From: Nitrospira sp.
GTDB lineage: Bacteria > Nitrospirota > JACRHL01
Assembly (NCBI GenBank): GCA_026994095.1
Contig: JALWRU010000251.1
Location: 1-5,603 of the forward strand
DNA: 5,603 nt
Direction of reading: 5' to 3'
The position numbers were made by a program, and so were the translations under genes. Positions within the stretch are counted from its first letter, which is position 1. Each line of letters begins with the position of its first letter. Of the stretch, positions 1 through 5,603 are shown one piece after another. Below the pieces are notes generated by a model. The model saw nothing but the letters and a program-made list of their open reading frames with translations. It was not told where the DNA came from and did not search any database.

Positions 1-51
1 CCGGAAAGCCCGGAGGCGGCAGCCGTGGTAGGCAATGATGAATTCGGCCAT
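1..51 (-). CDS. Start of an unidentified gene (partial, cut by left edge)
   Basis: An ATG at 51-49 opens a frame with no stop up to the window edge, giving only 17 residues (MAEFIIAYHGCRLRAFR). A purine-rich GAGGGGG lies about 7 bases upstream of the ATG, at 59-65, which is a good ribosome binding site and the main support for this being a real start. The gene would begin 48 bp downstream of the manC stop. The first ten residues faintly recall YciI-like small proteins, but the following residues do not clearly continue that pattern and I do not assign a family. Confidence 0.45.
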   Translation of the reverse strand, partial: MAEFIIAYHGCRLRAFR

Positions 52-82
52 GATGTTGCCCCCTCAAAAATAGATAGAATGG

Positions 83-102
83 TGACCGGGTTGGTCCGGT
101 CA
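83..102 (-). terminator. Possible intrinsic terminator overlapping the manC stop codon
   Basis: A perfect 7-bp inverted repeat (TGACCGG at 83-89 and CCGGTCA at 96-102) encloses a 6-base loop. On the minus strand the first arm begins with the manC TGA stop itself. The second arm is followed by a T-rich stretch ending in five Ts (66-70 on the plus strand are As). The T run starts about 12 bases after the stem, farther than in a canonical terminator, so termination may be weak or partial. Confidence 0.42.
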
Positions 103-1578
103 GGTATTGGTGCCTTCGCGGCCATACTTGTCGTCAAACCGCACGATGTCGTCTTCGCCCAGATAACTGCCGCTCTGTACCTCGACCATCTCCAGCATGA
201 CGGTGCCCGGATTCTCCAACCGGTGGCGGGTGCCCAGCGGGATGTAGGTGGACTGGTTTTCGGTTAACAGAAACTCTTCGTCGTCGCGGGTGATGCGGGC
301 GGTTCCGGCCACGATGATCCAGTGTTCGGCCCGGTGGTGGTGCATCTGCAAGGACAGGGTGCCGCCTGGCTTCACGGTGATGTGTTTGACCTGATAGCGG
401 TCGGACAACTCCAGCGTGGTGTAGGACCCCCACGGGCGGTAGACGGTGGTATGCAGGTCGGTTTCGGTGCGGCCTGCGCCCTTGATGTGTTGCACCAGCT
501 TTTTCACGTCTTGTGCCCGGTCCTTGGGGGCCACCATGACCGTGTCGTCGGTCTCGACGATGACCAGGTCCTGAACCCCCACGGTGGCCACCAGCCGGGA
601 CTCGGCCCGCACGTAACAGTCGCTGCTGTCTTCGCTGATGACATCGCCCACGCTGACGTTGTTGTTGGCGTCGGCCTGCCCCTCGGCGCAACCCGCTTCC
701 CACACCGCGCGCCAGGAGCCTAAATCGCTCCAGCCCATCTGCACCGGCACCACCGAGGCGTTGGCGGTGTGTTCCATGACCGCGTAGTCGATGGACTCCG
801 ACGGGCAGGCGGTAAAGGCGGCTTCGTCCAGCCGCACAAAGTCCAGATCGCGGGCCGCCTGTGTGGTGGCCGCCTCTGCGGCGGTAAGAATCTCCGGCGC
901 ATGCTGCTTGAGGGCCTCCAGATAGGCCCCGGCGCGGAAGGCGAACATGCCGCTGTTCCAGTGGTGGTCACCCCCGGCAATAAGCTGCCCGGCGGTGTCT
1001 GCGTCCGGCTTCTCTACAAAGCGGCTGACCCGGTAGGCGTCGTTGCCCAGGGTCTCACCCTGCTGGATGTAGCCGTAGCCCGTCTCCGGGTGGGTAGGAC
1101 GGATGCCAAAGGTGACCAGATCCCCGGCCTGTGCCCGCTCAAGCGCGGTGCCGATGGCGGTGTGATAGGCGGCCACGTCGGTAATCACATGGTCGGCGGG
1201 CAGCACCAGCAGAATCGGGTCGTCGCCATCACTGGCCTGTGCCTTCGCGTGCAGGGCCGCCACCGCCACTGCCGGTGCCGTGTTACGGCCAACCGGCTCC
1301 AGCAGGATGGTGGCCGCATGGGCTTCGGCCTCTGCGCTGTCGTCGTCACCGTCGTGCAGCTGCTGGAGCTGTTCGGCCACCATAAAGCGGTGCTCATTGC
1401 CCGCCACGACGATGGGCGCAGCTTGTCCCGGCAGGCCGTTCAGGCGCGACAGGGTCTCTTGCAACATGGTGCCGTCCCCCGCCAGCTTGATGAGCTGTTT
1501 GGGGTAGAGGGCGCGGGACAGGGGCCACAATCGGGAGCCGACTCCGCCTGCCAGAATGACCGGAACAAAAGGGTGCAC
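100..1578 (-). CDS. manC: Bifunctional mannose-1-phosphate guanylyltransferase / mannose-6-phosphate isomerase (type II)
   Basis: This cytoplasmic enzyme makes GDP-mannose from mannose-1-phosphate and GTP, and in the fused form also interconverts fructose-6-phosphate and mannose-6-phosphate, feeding capsule, O-antigen or exopolysaccharide synthesis. The 492-residue protein is close to the usual 470-490. The N-terminal nucleotidyltransferase domain (about 4-290) shows the pyrophosphorylase signature AGGVGSRLWPLSR...PKQ at 10-28, EPVGRNTAPA at 94-103, LPADH at 126-130, FVEKP at 187-191, WNSGMF at 207-212 and GWSDLGSW at 282-289. The C-terminal cupin isomerase domain has RPWGSY at 381-386, QMHHHRAEHW at 411-420 with the expected metal ligands, and a later His in TRHRLENPG (450-458). 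The start is GTG, preceded by GGTGAGG with 5 bases of spacing. A short acidic insert (DGDDDSAEAEA, 76-86) precedes the EPVGRNTAPA motif. AlgA or CpsB would be equivalent names; sequence alone does not show which polysaccharide is served. Confidence 0.96.
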   Translation of the reverse strand: MHPFVPVILAGGVGSRLWPLSRALYPKQLIKLAGDGTMLQETLSRLNGLPGQAAPIVVAGNEHRFMVAEQLQQLHDGDDDSAEAEAHAATILLEPVGRNTAPAVAVAALHAKAQASDGDDPILLVLPADHVITDVAAYHTAIGTALERAQAGDLVTFGIRPTHPETGYGYIQQGETLGNDAYRVSRFVEKPDADTAGQLIAGGDHHWNSGMFAFRAGAYLEALKQHAPEILTAAEAATTQAARDLDFVRLDEAAFTACPSESIDYAVMEHTANASVVPVQMGWSDLGSWRAVWEAGCAEGQADANNNVSVGDVISEDSSDCYVRAESRLVATVGVQDLVIVETDDTVMVAPKDRAQDVKKLVQHIKGAGRTETDLHTTVYRPWGSYTTLELSDRYQVKHITVKPGGTLSLQMHHHRAEHWIIVAGTARITRDDEEFLLTENQSTYIPLGTRHRLENPGTVMLEMVEVQSGSYLGEDDIVRFDDKYGREGTNT

Positions 1579-1608
1579 GGTTACCTCACCAACCAGAAGA
1601 AAAAAATG

Positions 1609-1639
1609 ATCATACCGGAGTGGCCCCGGCCACTGCCAA
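1609..1639 (-). promoter_or_regulatory. Candidate manC promoter with a 19-bp spacer
   Basis: On the minus strand TTGGCA (1634-1639) matches five of six bases of the sigma-70 -35 consensus, and TATGAT (1609-1614) matches five of six of the -10 consensus. They are 19 bp apart, longer than the 17-bp optimum. Transcription would start near 1602, about 25 bases before the GTG of manC, leaving room for its ribosome binding site. The spacer contains a palindrome (listed separately). This is a match by eye and not experimental evidence. Confidence 0.4.
1619..1634. repeat. Perfect inverted repeat in the gap before manC (operator or hairpin)
   Basis: AGTGGCC at 1619-1625 and GGCCACT at 1628-1634 form a perfect 7-bp inverted repeat separated by two bases. 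As RNA it folds as a 6-bp stem with a 4-base loop, and weaker outer pairing (CCG/CGG and ATAC/GTAT) could extend it. On the minus strand seven Ts (1600-1606) follow 12 bases after the core stem, or about 4 after the extended one, so it may be a terminator for the upstream operon. It also fits exactly within the spacer of the candidate manC promoter, where a DNA-binding regulator could act. The two readings are not exclusive. Confidence 0.5.
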
Positions 1640-1672
1640 CGGCGTCTGTATCGACCCGCTCATATCGGGCGT

Positions 1673-3148
1673 TTACGAGGGGGGCAATAGCTGTCCGCGC
1701 ACCCACTCGATGGCCTGCTGCCGGGTGTCGATCTGCCCTTCGATGCAGACCTCCCTGAGGGCCTTGAGCAGTGTCCCCACCTGCGGACCTTGTGGCACCC
1801 CGCAATGATTCATCAGGTCGGCCCCGGTCAGGAGCGGCGGCTGCCCGTCCACTGGGGCGATGTGGCGCTCATGGGTGGCGCAAAGTTGCTCATACAGGGC
1901 CAGCAGGCGGGCCTCGTCGTCGTCCCCCCGGGCCACCCCGCCACTGGCGCGCAGGTCGGCTAACGCGAGTAGAAACAGGGGCCGGATGTCACCGTCCATG
2001 GCCGCATACAGGCGGTCGGTGGCGCGGGTGCTGATGGCCTTTTTCTGGGCCTCGCCACACAGCAACATGGGGCGCAGGTGGCAGCGGATCAGCCGCTCTA
2101 CCAGTGTGCTGACCCGACGGGGCAGGCGCAGTTGCTGGACGATTTCGGCAAATTGTTCGGCGCCGACCGTCTCATGGCCGCGAAAGTGGATACGACCGTC
2201 CTGCTCGCCCCGGCAGGCCGGTTTGCCTAAATCGTGCAACAGCGCCGCCCAGAACAGGGCGGTACGGTGATGGGGGGCACTGTTGAGCCAGCCGGGGGCG
2301 ACCCCGCCGGGCCACCCTTCAAAGTCACCCAGCAACGTCGTTAGCTCGGCCACCACCTGCACCGTGTGCTGCCACACATCCAGATGGTGATAGTCGTTCT
2401 GGCTCATGCCCACCCCGGCCTCAAGCCGGGGAAACAGCTCCCGGATCATGCCGTCCTCCTGCATCTGTCGCAGGGCGCTGGCCGGATCGGGGGTGGTAAA
2501 GAGCTGCTCCAGCTCCTCACGGATGCGCTCACCGGCCGGTTGCCGAACCAGCTCGGCGTGGCGGGCCAACGCCTGCCGGGTGGTGTCGTCCAGAGAAAAG
2601 CCGAGCTTAGCAGCGATGCGGTAGGCGCGCAGGATTCGCAAGGGGTCATCGGTCAGGGCGGTCGGCCCGGTGGGGCACAGACGGCCCTGATGCAGGTGGT
2701 CGCGCCCGCCGGTCGGGTCGATAAACGCTCCGCTGGCATCGTCGAAGGTGGCATCCCACCGCAGGGCGATGGCGTTGACGGTAAAGTCACGCAAACAGAG
2801 GTCGCCTTCAATGGTGTCGGCACGCAGGGCGGCCATATCGATCCAGTCGATCTGCTGGCGGCTTTTGGTCACCAGCCGTACCGTGCGGGTGGCGTCGTCC
2901 AGCAGTACAAACGACACCGCGTGATCGGTACCCGCAGTGGCATCGGCCACCGCCTTGCCCAGCGCGATGGGGTCGCCCTCCACCGCCAGATCCACATCCT
3001 TGGGCCAGCGGGTCAAGAGCGCATCTCGCAGGCTGCCGCCGGTCAGCCACAGCCGCGCACCGGCGGCGTCGGCGCATTTTCTGAGGGCGATCAGGGCCGG
3101 TTCGGTGCCCAGGGTCTCGGCGTAGGCGAATAGATAGGGAGGGAACAT
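1673..3148 (-). CDS. Class II tRNA nucleotidyltransferase / poly(A) polymerase family protein with HD domain
   Basis: This family adds CCA, or part of it, to tRNA 3' ends, or A tails to RNA, in the cytoplasm. The 491-residue protein has the polymerase-beta-type head domain: GGSLRD at 37-42, metal-binding aspartates in KDVDL (D51, D53), RDFTVNAIA at 120-128 and the nucleobase-recognition motif DDPLRILRAYR at 167-177, where the first residue is Asp and not the more usual Glu of EDxxR. ERIREELEQL follows at 207-216. A C-terminal HD phosphohydrolase-like domain shows HHLDVWQHT (254-262), HD (305-306) and HFRGHE (321-326), and a closing TGADLM (441-446) is typical of this group. The ATG has AGGA 8 bases upstream, overlapping the tsaE stop, and the 10-bp gap implies co-transcription. 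Sequence alone does not separate CCA-adding, CC-adding, A-adding and poly(A) activity, so no symbol is given. Confidence 0.92.
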   Translation of the reverse strand: MFPPYLFAYAETLGTEPALIALRKCADAAGARLWLTGGSLRDALLTRWPKDVDLAVEGDPIALGKAVADATAGTDHAVSFVLLDDATRTVRLVTKSRQQIDWIDMAALRADTIEGDLCLRDFTVNAIALRWDATFDDASGAFIDPTGGRDHLHQGRLCPTGPTALTDDPLRILRAYRIAAKLGFSLDDTTRQALARHAELVRQPAGERIREELEQLFTTPDPASALRQMQEDGMIRELFPRLEAGVGMSQNDYHHLDVWQHTVQVVAELTTLLGDFEGWPGGVAPGWLNSAPHHRTALFWAALLHDLGKPACRGEQDGRIHFRGHETVGAEQFAEIVQQLRLPRRVSTLVERLIRCHLRPMLLCGEAQKKAISTRATDRLYAAMDGDIRPLFLLALADLRASGGVARGDDDEARLLALYEQLCATHERHIAPVDGQPPLLTGADLMNHCGVPQGPQVGTLLKALREVCIEGQIDTRQQAIEWVRGQLLPPS

Positions 3149-3158
3149 CGGGTCGGTC

Positions 3159-3626
3159 CTATCCGCTTGTCAGGGCGCTTTGCAGGTGGGTGGGGCCGTC
3201 AGTTGCCAGTTGCCACTGCCAGTGTCGGCTGTTCGGGGTTGGCCCTGCACTCACCTGCAACGTCAGGGCGTCGGTGGGTACCTGTGTACCACCCTGCTGC
3301 GGCCACTCCACCAGTGTTACCCCCGGCCCCAGCGGCTCTTCAAACAGCGCCAGGTGGGCGATCTCGTCCGGCTGTTCCAGCCGATACAGATCGATGTGAT
3401 AGAGCGGTAGTCGGCCCCGGTGGACCGCCAGCAGGGTAAAGGTGGGGCTGGTGATGGTGTCTGGCTCCAGCCCCAGTCCGGCGGCGATGCCTTTGGCCAA
3501 ACAGGTTTTGCCCATGCCCAGTTCGCCGGATAGCAGGATCAGCTCCCCCCCCCGGCAGGCACTGCCCAGCGCACGACCCAGCGCCAGTGTGGCGGTGGGG
3601 CTGTCGGTAGTCAGGTCAGCAGGCAT
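3159..3626 (-). CDS. tsaE: tRNA t6A37 threonylcarbamoyladenosine biosynthesis ATPase TsaE
   Basis: TsaE is the small ATPase that works with TsaB and TsaD to place threonylcarbamoyl on A37 of ANN-decoding tRNAs; it is usually essential. From the ATG at 3626 the protein has 155 residues, the normal family size. It shows the P-loop GELGMGKT at 34-41, the SPTFTL segment at 60-65, HIDLYRL at 77-83 and VEWPQ at 106-110, all diagnostic. The residue after the P-loop GKT is Cys, where many members have Thr. A longer frame reaches a TTG at 3710 but would overlap the preceding gene and add 28 residues with no family resemblance, so 3626 is preferred, although no clear Shine-Dalgarno precedes it. Codons 25-28 contain a run of nine Gs (3545-3553). 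The next gene starts 10 bp downstream. Adjacency to nnr, with one gene inserted, echoes the common nnr-tsaE pairing. Confidence 0.96.
   Translation of the reverse strand: MPADLTTDSPTATLALGRALGSACRGGELILLSGELGMGKTCLAKGIAAGLGLEPDTITSPTFTLLAVHRGRLPLYHIDLYRLEQPDEIAHLALFEEPLGPGVTLVEWPQQGGTQVPTDALTLQVSAGPTPNSRHWQWQLATDGPTHLQSALTSG
3545..3553 (-). repeat. Nine-G homopolymer inside tsaE
   Basis: Nine consecutive Cs on the plus strand are nine Gs in the coding strand, covering most of the codons CGG GGG GGG and the first base of GAG just before the P-loop. It is the longest single-base run in the window. Gain or loss of one base would shift the frame before the ATP-binding site. Confidence 0.9.
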
Positions 3627-3663
3627 GGCGGGAAGGGCCGCAGCGTGGAGCGGTGTGAGGGCT

Positions 3664-4332
3664 TCAGGCTGTGGCCGTCTGCACCTCAACGGCGTCTGTC
3701 GCAGGCGCAACCGGGGCGGCGGCCTGTTGTTCTGCTACCCGTGCGGCGGCAACCAGCGCGGTCAGGTCGGCTTCGATCCGGTCCACGGCCAGATCGAGCT
3801 TGCCGCCGTAGGGTTTGCCCACGGTCACTGCATCCGGCCCCAATACGATGTTGGCGTACCGGTAGAGCGGGGCCATGGCGGTCTGTACCGCGCCGCTGGC
3901 CAGCAGATGGCGGCTGGCGGCATCGTCGTCGGCATAGACGTAGCGGCCATCCCACAGATCGGCCAGATAGTCCCCGGCCACATCGTTAAAATTGCCTTTA
4001 TCTTCGGTCTTGGCAAACACCCCTTCGGCCACCGCTATCGTAGAGGTCGGTAATTTGACCGGTGTGGACAGCACCAGATAGATGAAATCCGAGGTTTTGC
4101 GATGGCCTTCAGACAGGTGGAAAAACAGCTCCACCGGGGTGCCGTCTACCTCGCTCTTCAGGTGCGAGTAGTGCATGAAATTCTTCTGGGTGACCGAACC
4201 GGACATGCGCTCGGCCACGGCCACAAGGCTCTGGTAGATCTGTTTTTTGCCGCGGGAGCCGTAGTACAACATGCTGGCGATCATGGCCAGCAGCAGCACC
4301 AGTAACATGACCGCCACATTGATAAAACTCAT
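3664..4332 (-). CDS. Unrecognised protein with an N-terminal membrane anchor
   Basis: I do not recognise this 222-residue protein. Residues 3-24 (FINVAVMLLVLLLAMIASMLYY) form one strong hydrophobic segment followed by the basic GSRGKK, as expected of an N-terminal membrane anchor with the bulk of the protein probably in the cytoplasm. No lipobox or clear signal-peptidase site is visible. Residues 31-185 look like a folded domain with alternating hydrophobic strands (for example TPVELFFHLSEG at 65-76 and DFIYLVLSTPVKL at 82-94). The C-terminal part, about 190-222, is rich in Ala, Val and Gln and is probably a helix and a flexible tail. The ATG at 4332 is chosen because GGGGAG lies 6 bases upstream and the hydrophobic segment begins at once. 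The gene sits between nnr and tsaE, 37 bp before tsaE. No function is assigned. Confidence 0.85.
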   Translation of the reverse strand: MSFINVAVMLLVLLLAMIASMLYYGSRGKKQIYQSLVAVAERMSGSVTQKNFMHYSHLKSEVDGTPVELFFHLSEGHRKTSDFIYLVLSTPVKLPTSTIAVAEGVFAKTEDKGNFNDVAGDYLADLWDGRYVYADDDAASRHLLASGAVQTAMAPLYRYANIVLGPDAVTVGKPYGGKLDLAVDRIEADLTALVAAARVAEQQAAAPVAPATDAVEVQTATA

Positions 4333-4347
4333 GGGAAGCTCCCCGCG

Positions 4348-4363
4348 CCGGTCAGCGGACCGG
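4348..4363 (-). promoter_or_regulatory. Leader hairpin just upstream of a ribosome binding site
   Basis: CCGGTC (4348-4353) and GACCGG (4358-4363) form a perfect 6-bp stem with a 4-base loop. In the transcript it would end only three bases before the GGGGAG ribosome binding site (4339-4344) of the membrane-protein gene. There is no T run after it on either strand, so it does not look like a terminator. A role in translation or mRNA stability is only inferred. Confidence 0.45.
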
Positions 4364-4383
4364 GCCAAACAAAAAAGCCAAAC
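4364..4383 (-). repeat. Short direct repeat flanking a T6 tract in the leader
   Basis: On the minus strand GTTTGGC occurs at 4377-4383 and again at 4364-4370 (plus strand GCCAAAC), separated by exactly six Ts. The unit lies just downstream of the candidate -10 element, at the predicted start of transcription. It could be a protein-binding site, or chance in a short AT-rich stretch. Confidence 0.5.
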
Positions 4384-4387
4384 GTCT

Positions 4388-4416
4388 ATTATCCCACTGT
4401 TGGGCGTGTTAATGAA
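4388..4416 (-). promoter_or_regulatory. Candidate promoter for the membrane protein-tsaE-nucleotidyltransferase unit
   Basis: On the minus strand GATAAT (4388-4393) matches five of six bases of the -10 consensus and is preceded by TGG, an extended -10 element. TTCATT (4411-4416) is a weak -35 (three of six) at the ideal 17-bp spacing. Transcription would start near 4381, giving a leader of about 50 bases. This local AT-rich patch stands out in a GC-rich region and lies in the only gap of over 100 bp in the window. Confidence 0.5.
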
Positions 4417-4453
4417 GGGGGACTTGGTCTGCCCGCTGACGAAGGGGCCGAAT

Positions 4454-5603
4454 CTACCAGACGGTAAGACGGGTGGGGGAGCGGTCTGGCAGCGGTTCTG
4501 ACCGCGCCAGACGGGCCATGGCGGCGGGGATGCGGCGCGCCAGCACCCCGGCAGACAGGCCTGCGTCGCCCTGATTCTGCGACCAGATATCGGCTGCCAG
4601 GCCGTGCAAAAAGACCCCGGTAATGGCCGCCTCTGCTGCCGCCAGCCCCTGCGCCAGCAAGCCACCGATCATGCCCGCCAGCACATCGCCGGTACCGCCG
4701 GAGGCCAGCGCCGGACCACCGCTGGGGTTGATCCACAATGTGCCGTAAGGGTCGGAGATCACCGTGTGCTGGCCTTTGAGTACTACCACCACTTCCAGCC
4801 GTCGGGCCAGTTCGCGGGTGGCCTCCATGCGGTCGGCCTGCACCTCGGTGATGGAGCGACCCAGCAGACGCGCCATCTCGCCCGGATGGGGGGTCAACAC
4901 GGTCGGCATCAGTCGCCGGGGAAAATCGTCCAGACGGCCTGCCCAGCTGTTCAGGCCGTCCGCATCCAGTACCAGTGGGGTGGCGCATGTGGCGGTGAAA
5001 TCGCGCACCAGCAACGCGCTGTCATCTGACCGGCCCAGGCCCGGCCCCAATACCGTTACCGAGCGGGCTGCGGCTGCGTCACACAGGGTGGCAAGCGCGC
5101 TTTCTTCCGGTAGGCCGATGGTCATGGCCTCGGTCAGTTTTTTGGCCAGAACCGGCTCCAGCGAGGCCGGTACCGCCACCGTGACCAGCCCGGCCCCCAC
5201 CGCCTGCGCACCGCCCGCCGCCAGCGCCGGAGCGCCGGTCAGGCCACGGCTGCCACCGGCAATCAGCACATGACCAAAGCGGCCCTTGTGGCCGTGGCCC
5301 ACCCGCTCCGGCAGCAGCGTCCGCACCTGTGACGGCTCCACCAACTGCACGTTGACGCCCCCCTCCTCGGCCAAACGGTGGGGGATGCCGATGTCGGCGA
5401 TGACCAGTCGTCCGCTGGCCCCCTGGTCACAAAAGTGGCCGCGCTTGGCAAAGCCGTAAGTCACGGTGAGGGTGGCTTCTACCGCACACCCCAACACCGC
5501 TCCGGTATCCGCATGGATGCCGGAGGGGATGTCCACCGCCACCACCGGCAGGCCGCTGCGGGCGACTGCGCCGATCCAGCGGGCGGTGTGGCCCTCGACC
5601 GGT
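4454..5603 (-). CDS. nnr: Bifunctional NAD(P)H-hydrate epimerase / ADP-dependent dehydratase (partial, N-terminus outside window)
   Basis: Nnr repairs damaged NADHX and NADPHX: the N-terminal YjeF domain epimerises the R and S forms and the C-terminal ribokinase-like domain dehydrates the S form using ADP. The window holds 382 codons. The frame is open to the right edge and begins within the epimerase domain: PVEGHTARWIGAV (from 5602) and VAVDIPSG (ending 5519) are typical late epimerase motifs. The dehydratase domain follows, with HKGRFGHVLIAGGS (5249-5290), DADGLN (4949-4966), LTPHPGEM (about 4874-4897), VVVLKGQHTVI and the nucleotide-binding, catalytic SGGTGDVLAGMIGG (4661-4702). The GTG at 5545 lies inside the conserved domain and is not the true start. 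The protein ends in a short polar tail after the last dehydratase helix. The name yjeF is an older equivalent. Confidence 0.96.
   Translation of the reverse strand, partial: PVEGHTARWIGAVARSGLPVVAVDIPSGIHADTGAVLGCAVEATLTVTYGFAKRGHFCDQGASGRLVIADIGIPHRLAEEGGVNVQLVEPSQVRTLLPERVGHGHKGRFGHVLIAGGSRGLTGAPALAAGGAQAVGAGLVTVAVPASLEPVLAKKLTEAMTIGLPEESALATLCDAAAARSVTVLGPGLGRSDDSALLVRDFTATCATPLVLDADGLNSWAGRLDDFPRRLMPTVLTPHPGEMARLLGRSITEVQADRMEATRELARRLEVVVVLKGQHTVISDPYGTLWINPSGGPALASGGTGDVLAGMIGGLLAQGLAAAEAAITGVFLHGLAADIWSQNQGDAGLSAGVLARRIPAAMARLARSEPLPDRSPTRLTVW

Noticed and set aside
1638..1649. A 12-bp sequence (AACGGCGTCTGT) shared with 3688-3699
   Set aside because: It is a single short match with no flanking similarity, and chance is a sufficient explanation.
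769..1758. A 329-codon open frame on the plus strand
   Set aside because: It lies antisense to manC across most of its length, has no family motif, and its length is explained by the high GC content and the codon bias of manC.
1581..1805. A 74-codon minus-strand frame spanning the gap before manC
   Set aside because: Most of it is another-frame reading of the nucleotidyltransferase 3' end; the remainder reads through the palindrome and T run, and there is no supported start.
2366..3133. A 255-codon open frame on the plus strand
   Set aside because: It is antisense to the nucleotidyltransferase, whose catalytic motifs are clear throughout; the plus-strand translation is low-complexity Gly/Gln/Val-rich with no domain.
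3627..3710. Longer tsaE starting from a TTG at 3710
   Set aside because: It overlaps the end of the preceding gene by 47 bp, lacks a ribosome binding site and adds residues absent from the TsaE family.
4333..4665. Upstream extension of the membrane-protein frame to 4665
   Set aside because: It would overlap the 3' end of nnr and cross the intergenic gap, and the added residues look like an out-of-frame reading of nnr. The ATG at 4332 has a good ribosome binding site and is followed directly by the membrane segment.

Overview
This is a compact, GC-rich bacterial segment in which every supported gene lies on the minus strand, so it reads from the right edge to the left. The protein families and the nnr/tsaE pairing suggest a proteobacterium, but nothing here fixes the taxon. 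There are no mobile elements, CRISPR arrays, tRNA or rRNA genes.

In transcription order the genes are: the C-terminal part of a bifunctional NAD(P)H-hydrate repair enzyme (nnr, cut by the right edge); a small unrecognised protein with one N-terminal membrane segment; tsaE, the ATPase of tRNA t6A synthesis; a class II tRNA nucleotidyltransferase/poly(A) polymerase-type enzyme with an HD domain; a bifunctional mannose-1-phosphate guanylyltransferase/mannose-6-phosphate isomerase (manC type); and the first 17 codons of a further possible gene at the left edge.

Gaps are 120 bp (nnr to the membrane protein), 37 bp (to tsaE), 10 bp (to the nucleotidyltransferase), 94 bp (to manC) and 48 bp (to the last ORF). 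The middle three genes look like one transcription unit. A candidate extended -10 promoter lies in the 120-bp gap. The 94-bp gap holds a perfect 7-bp inverted repeat that sits exactly between a -35-like and a -10-like hexamer, so manC may have its own, possibly regulated, promoter. A second perfect inverted repeat overlaps the manC stop codon and may be a terminator.

Functionally the window joins metabolite repair (nnr), two tRNA-maturation steps (t6A at position 37 and 3'-end nucleotide addition) and GDP-mannose supply for surface polysaccharide. The genes are ordinary housekeeping and envelope functions. I do not see a new multi-gene system. The points most worth a second look are the unknown membrane protein between nnr and tsaE, the palindrome-in-spacer promoter of manC, and a nine-G tract in tsaE.
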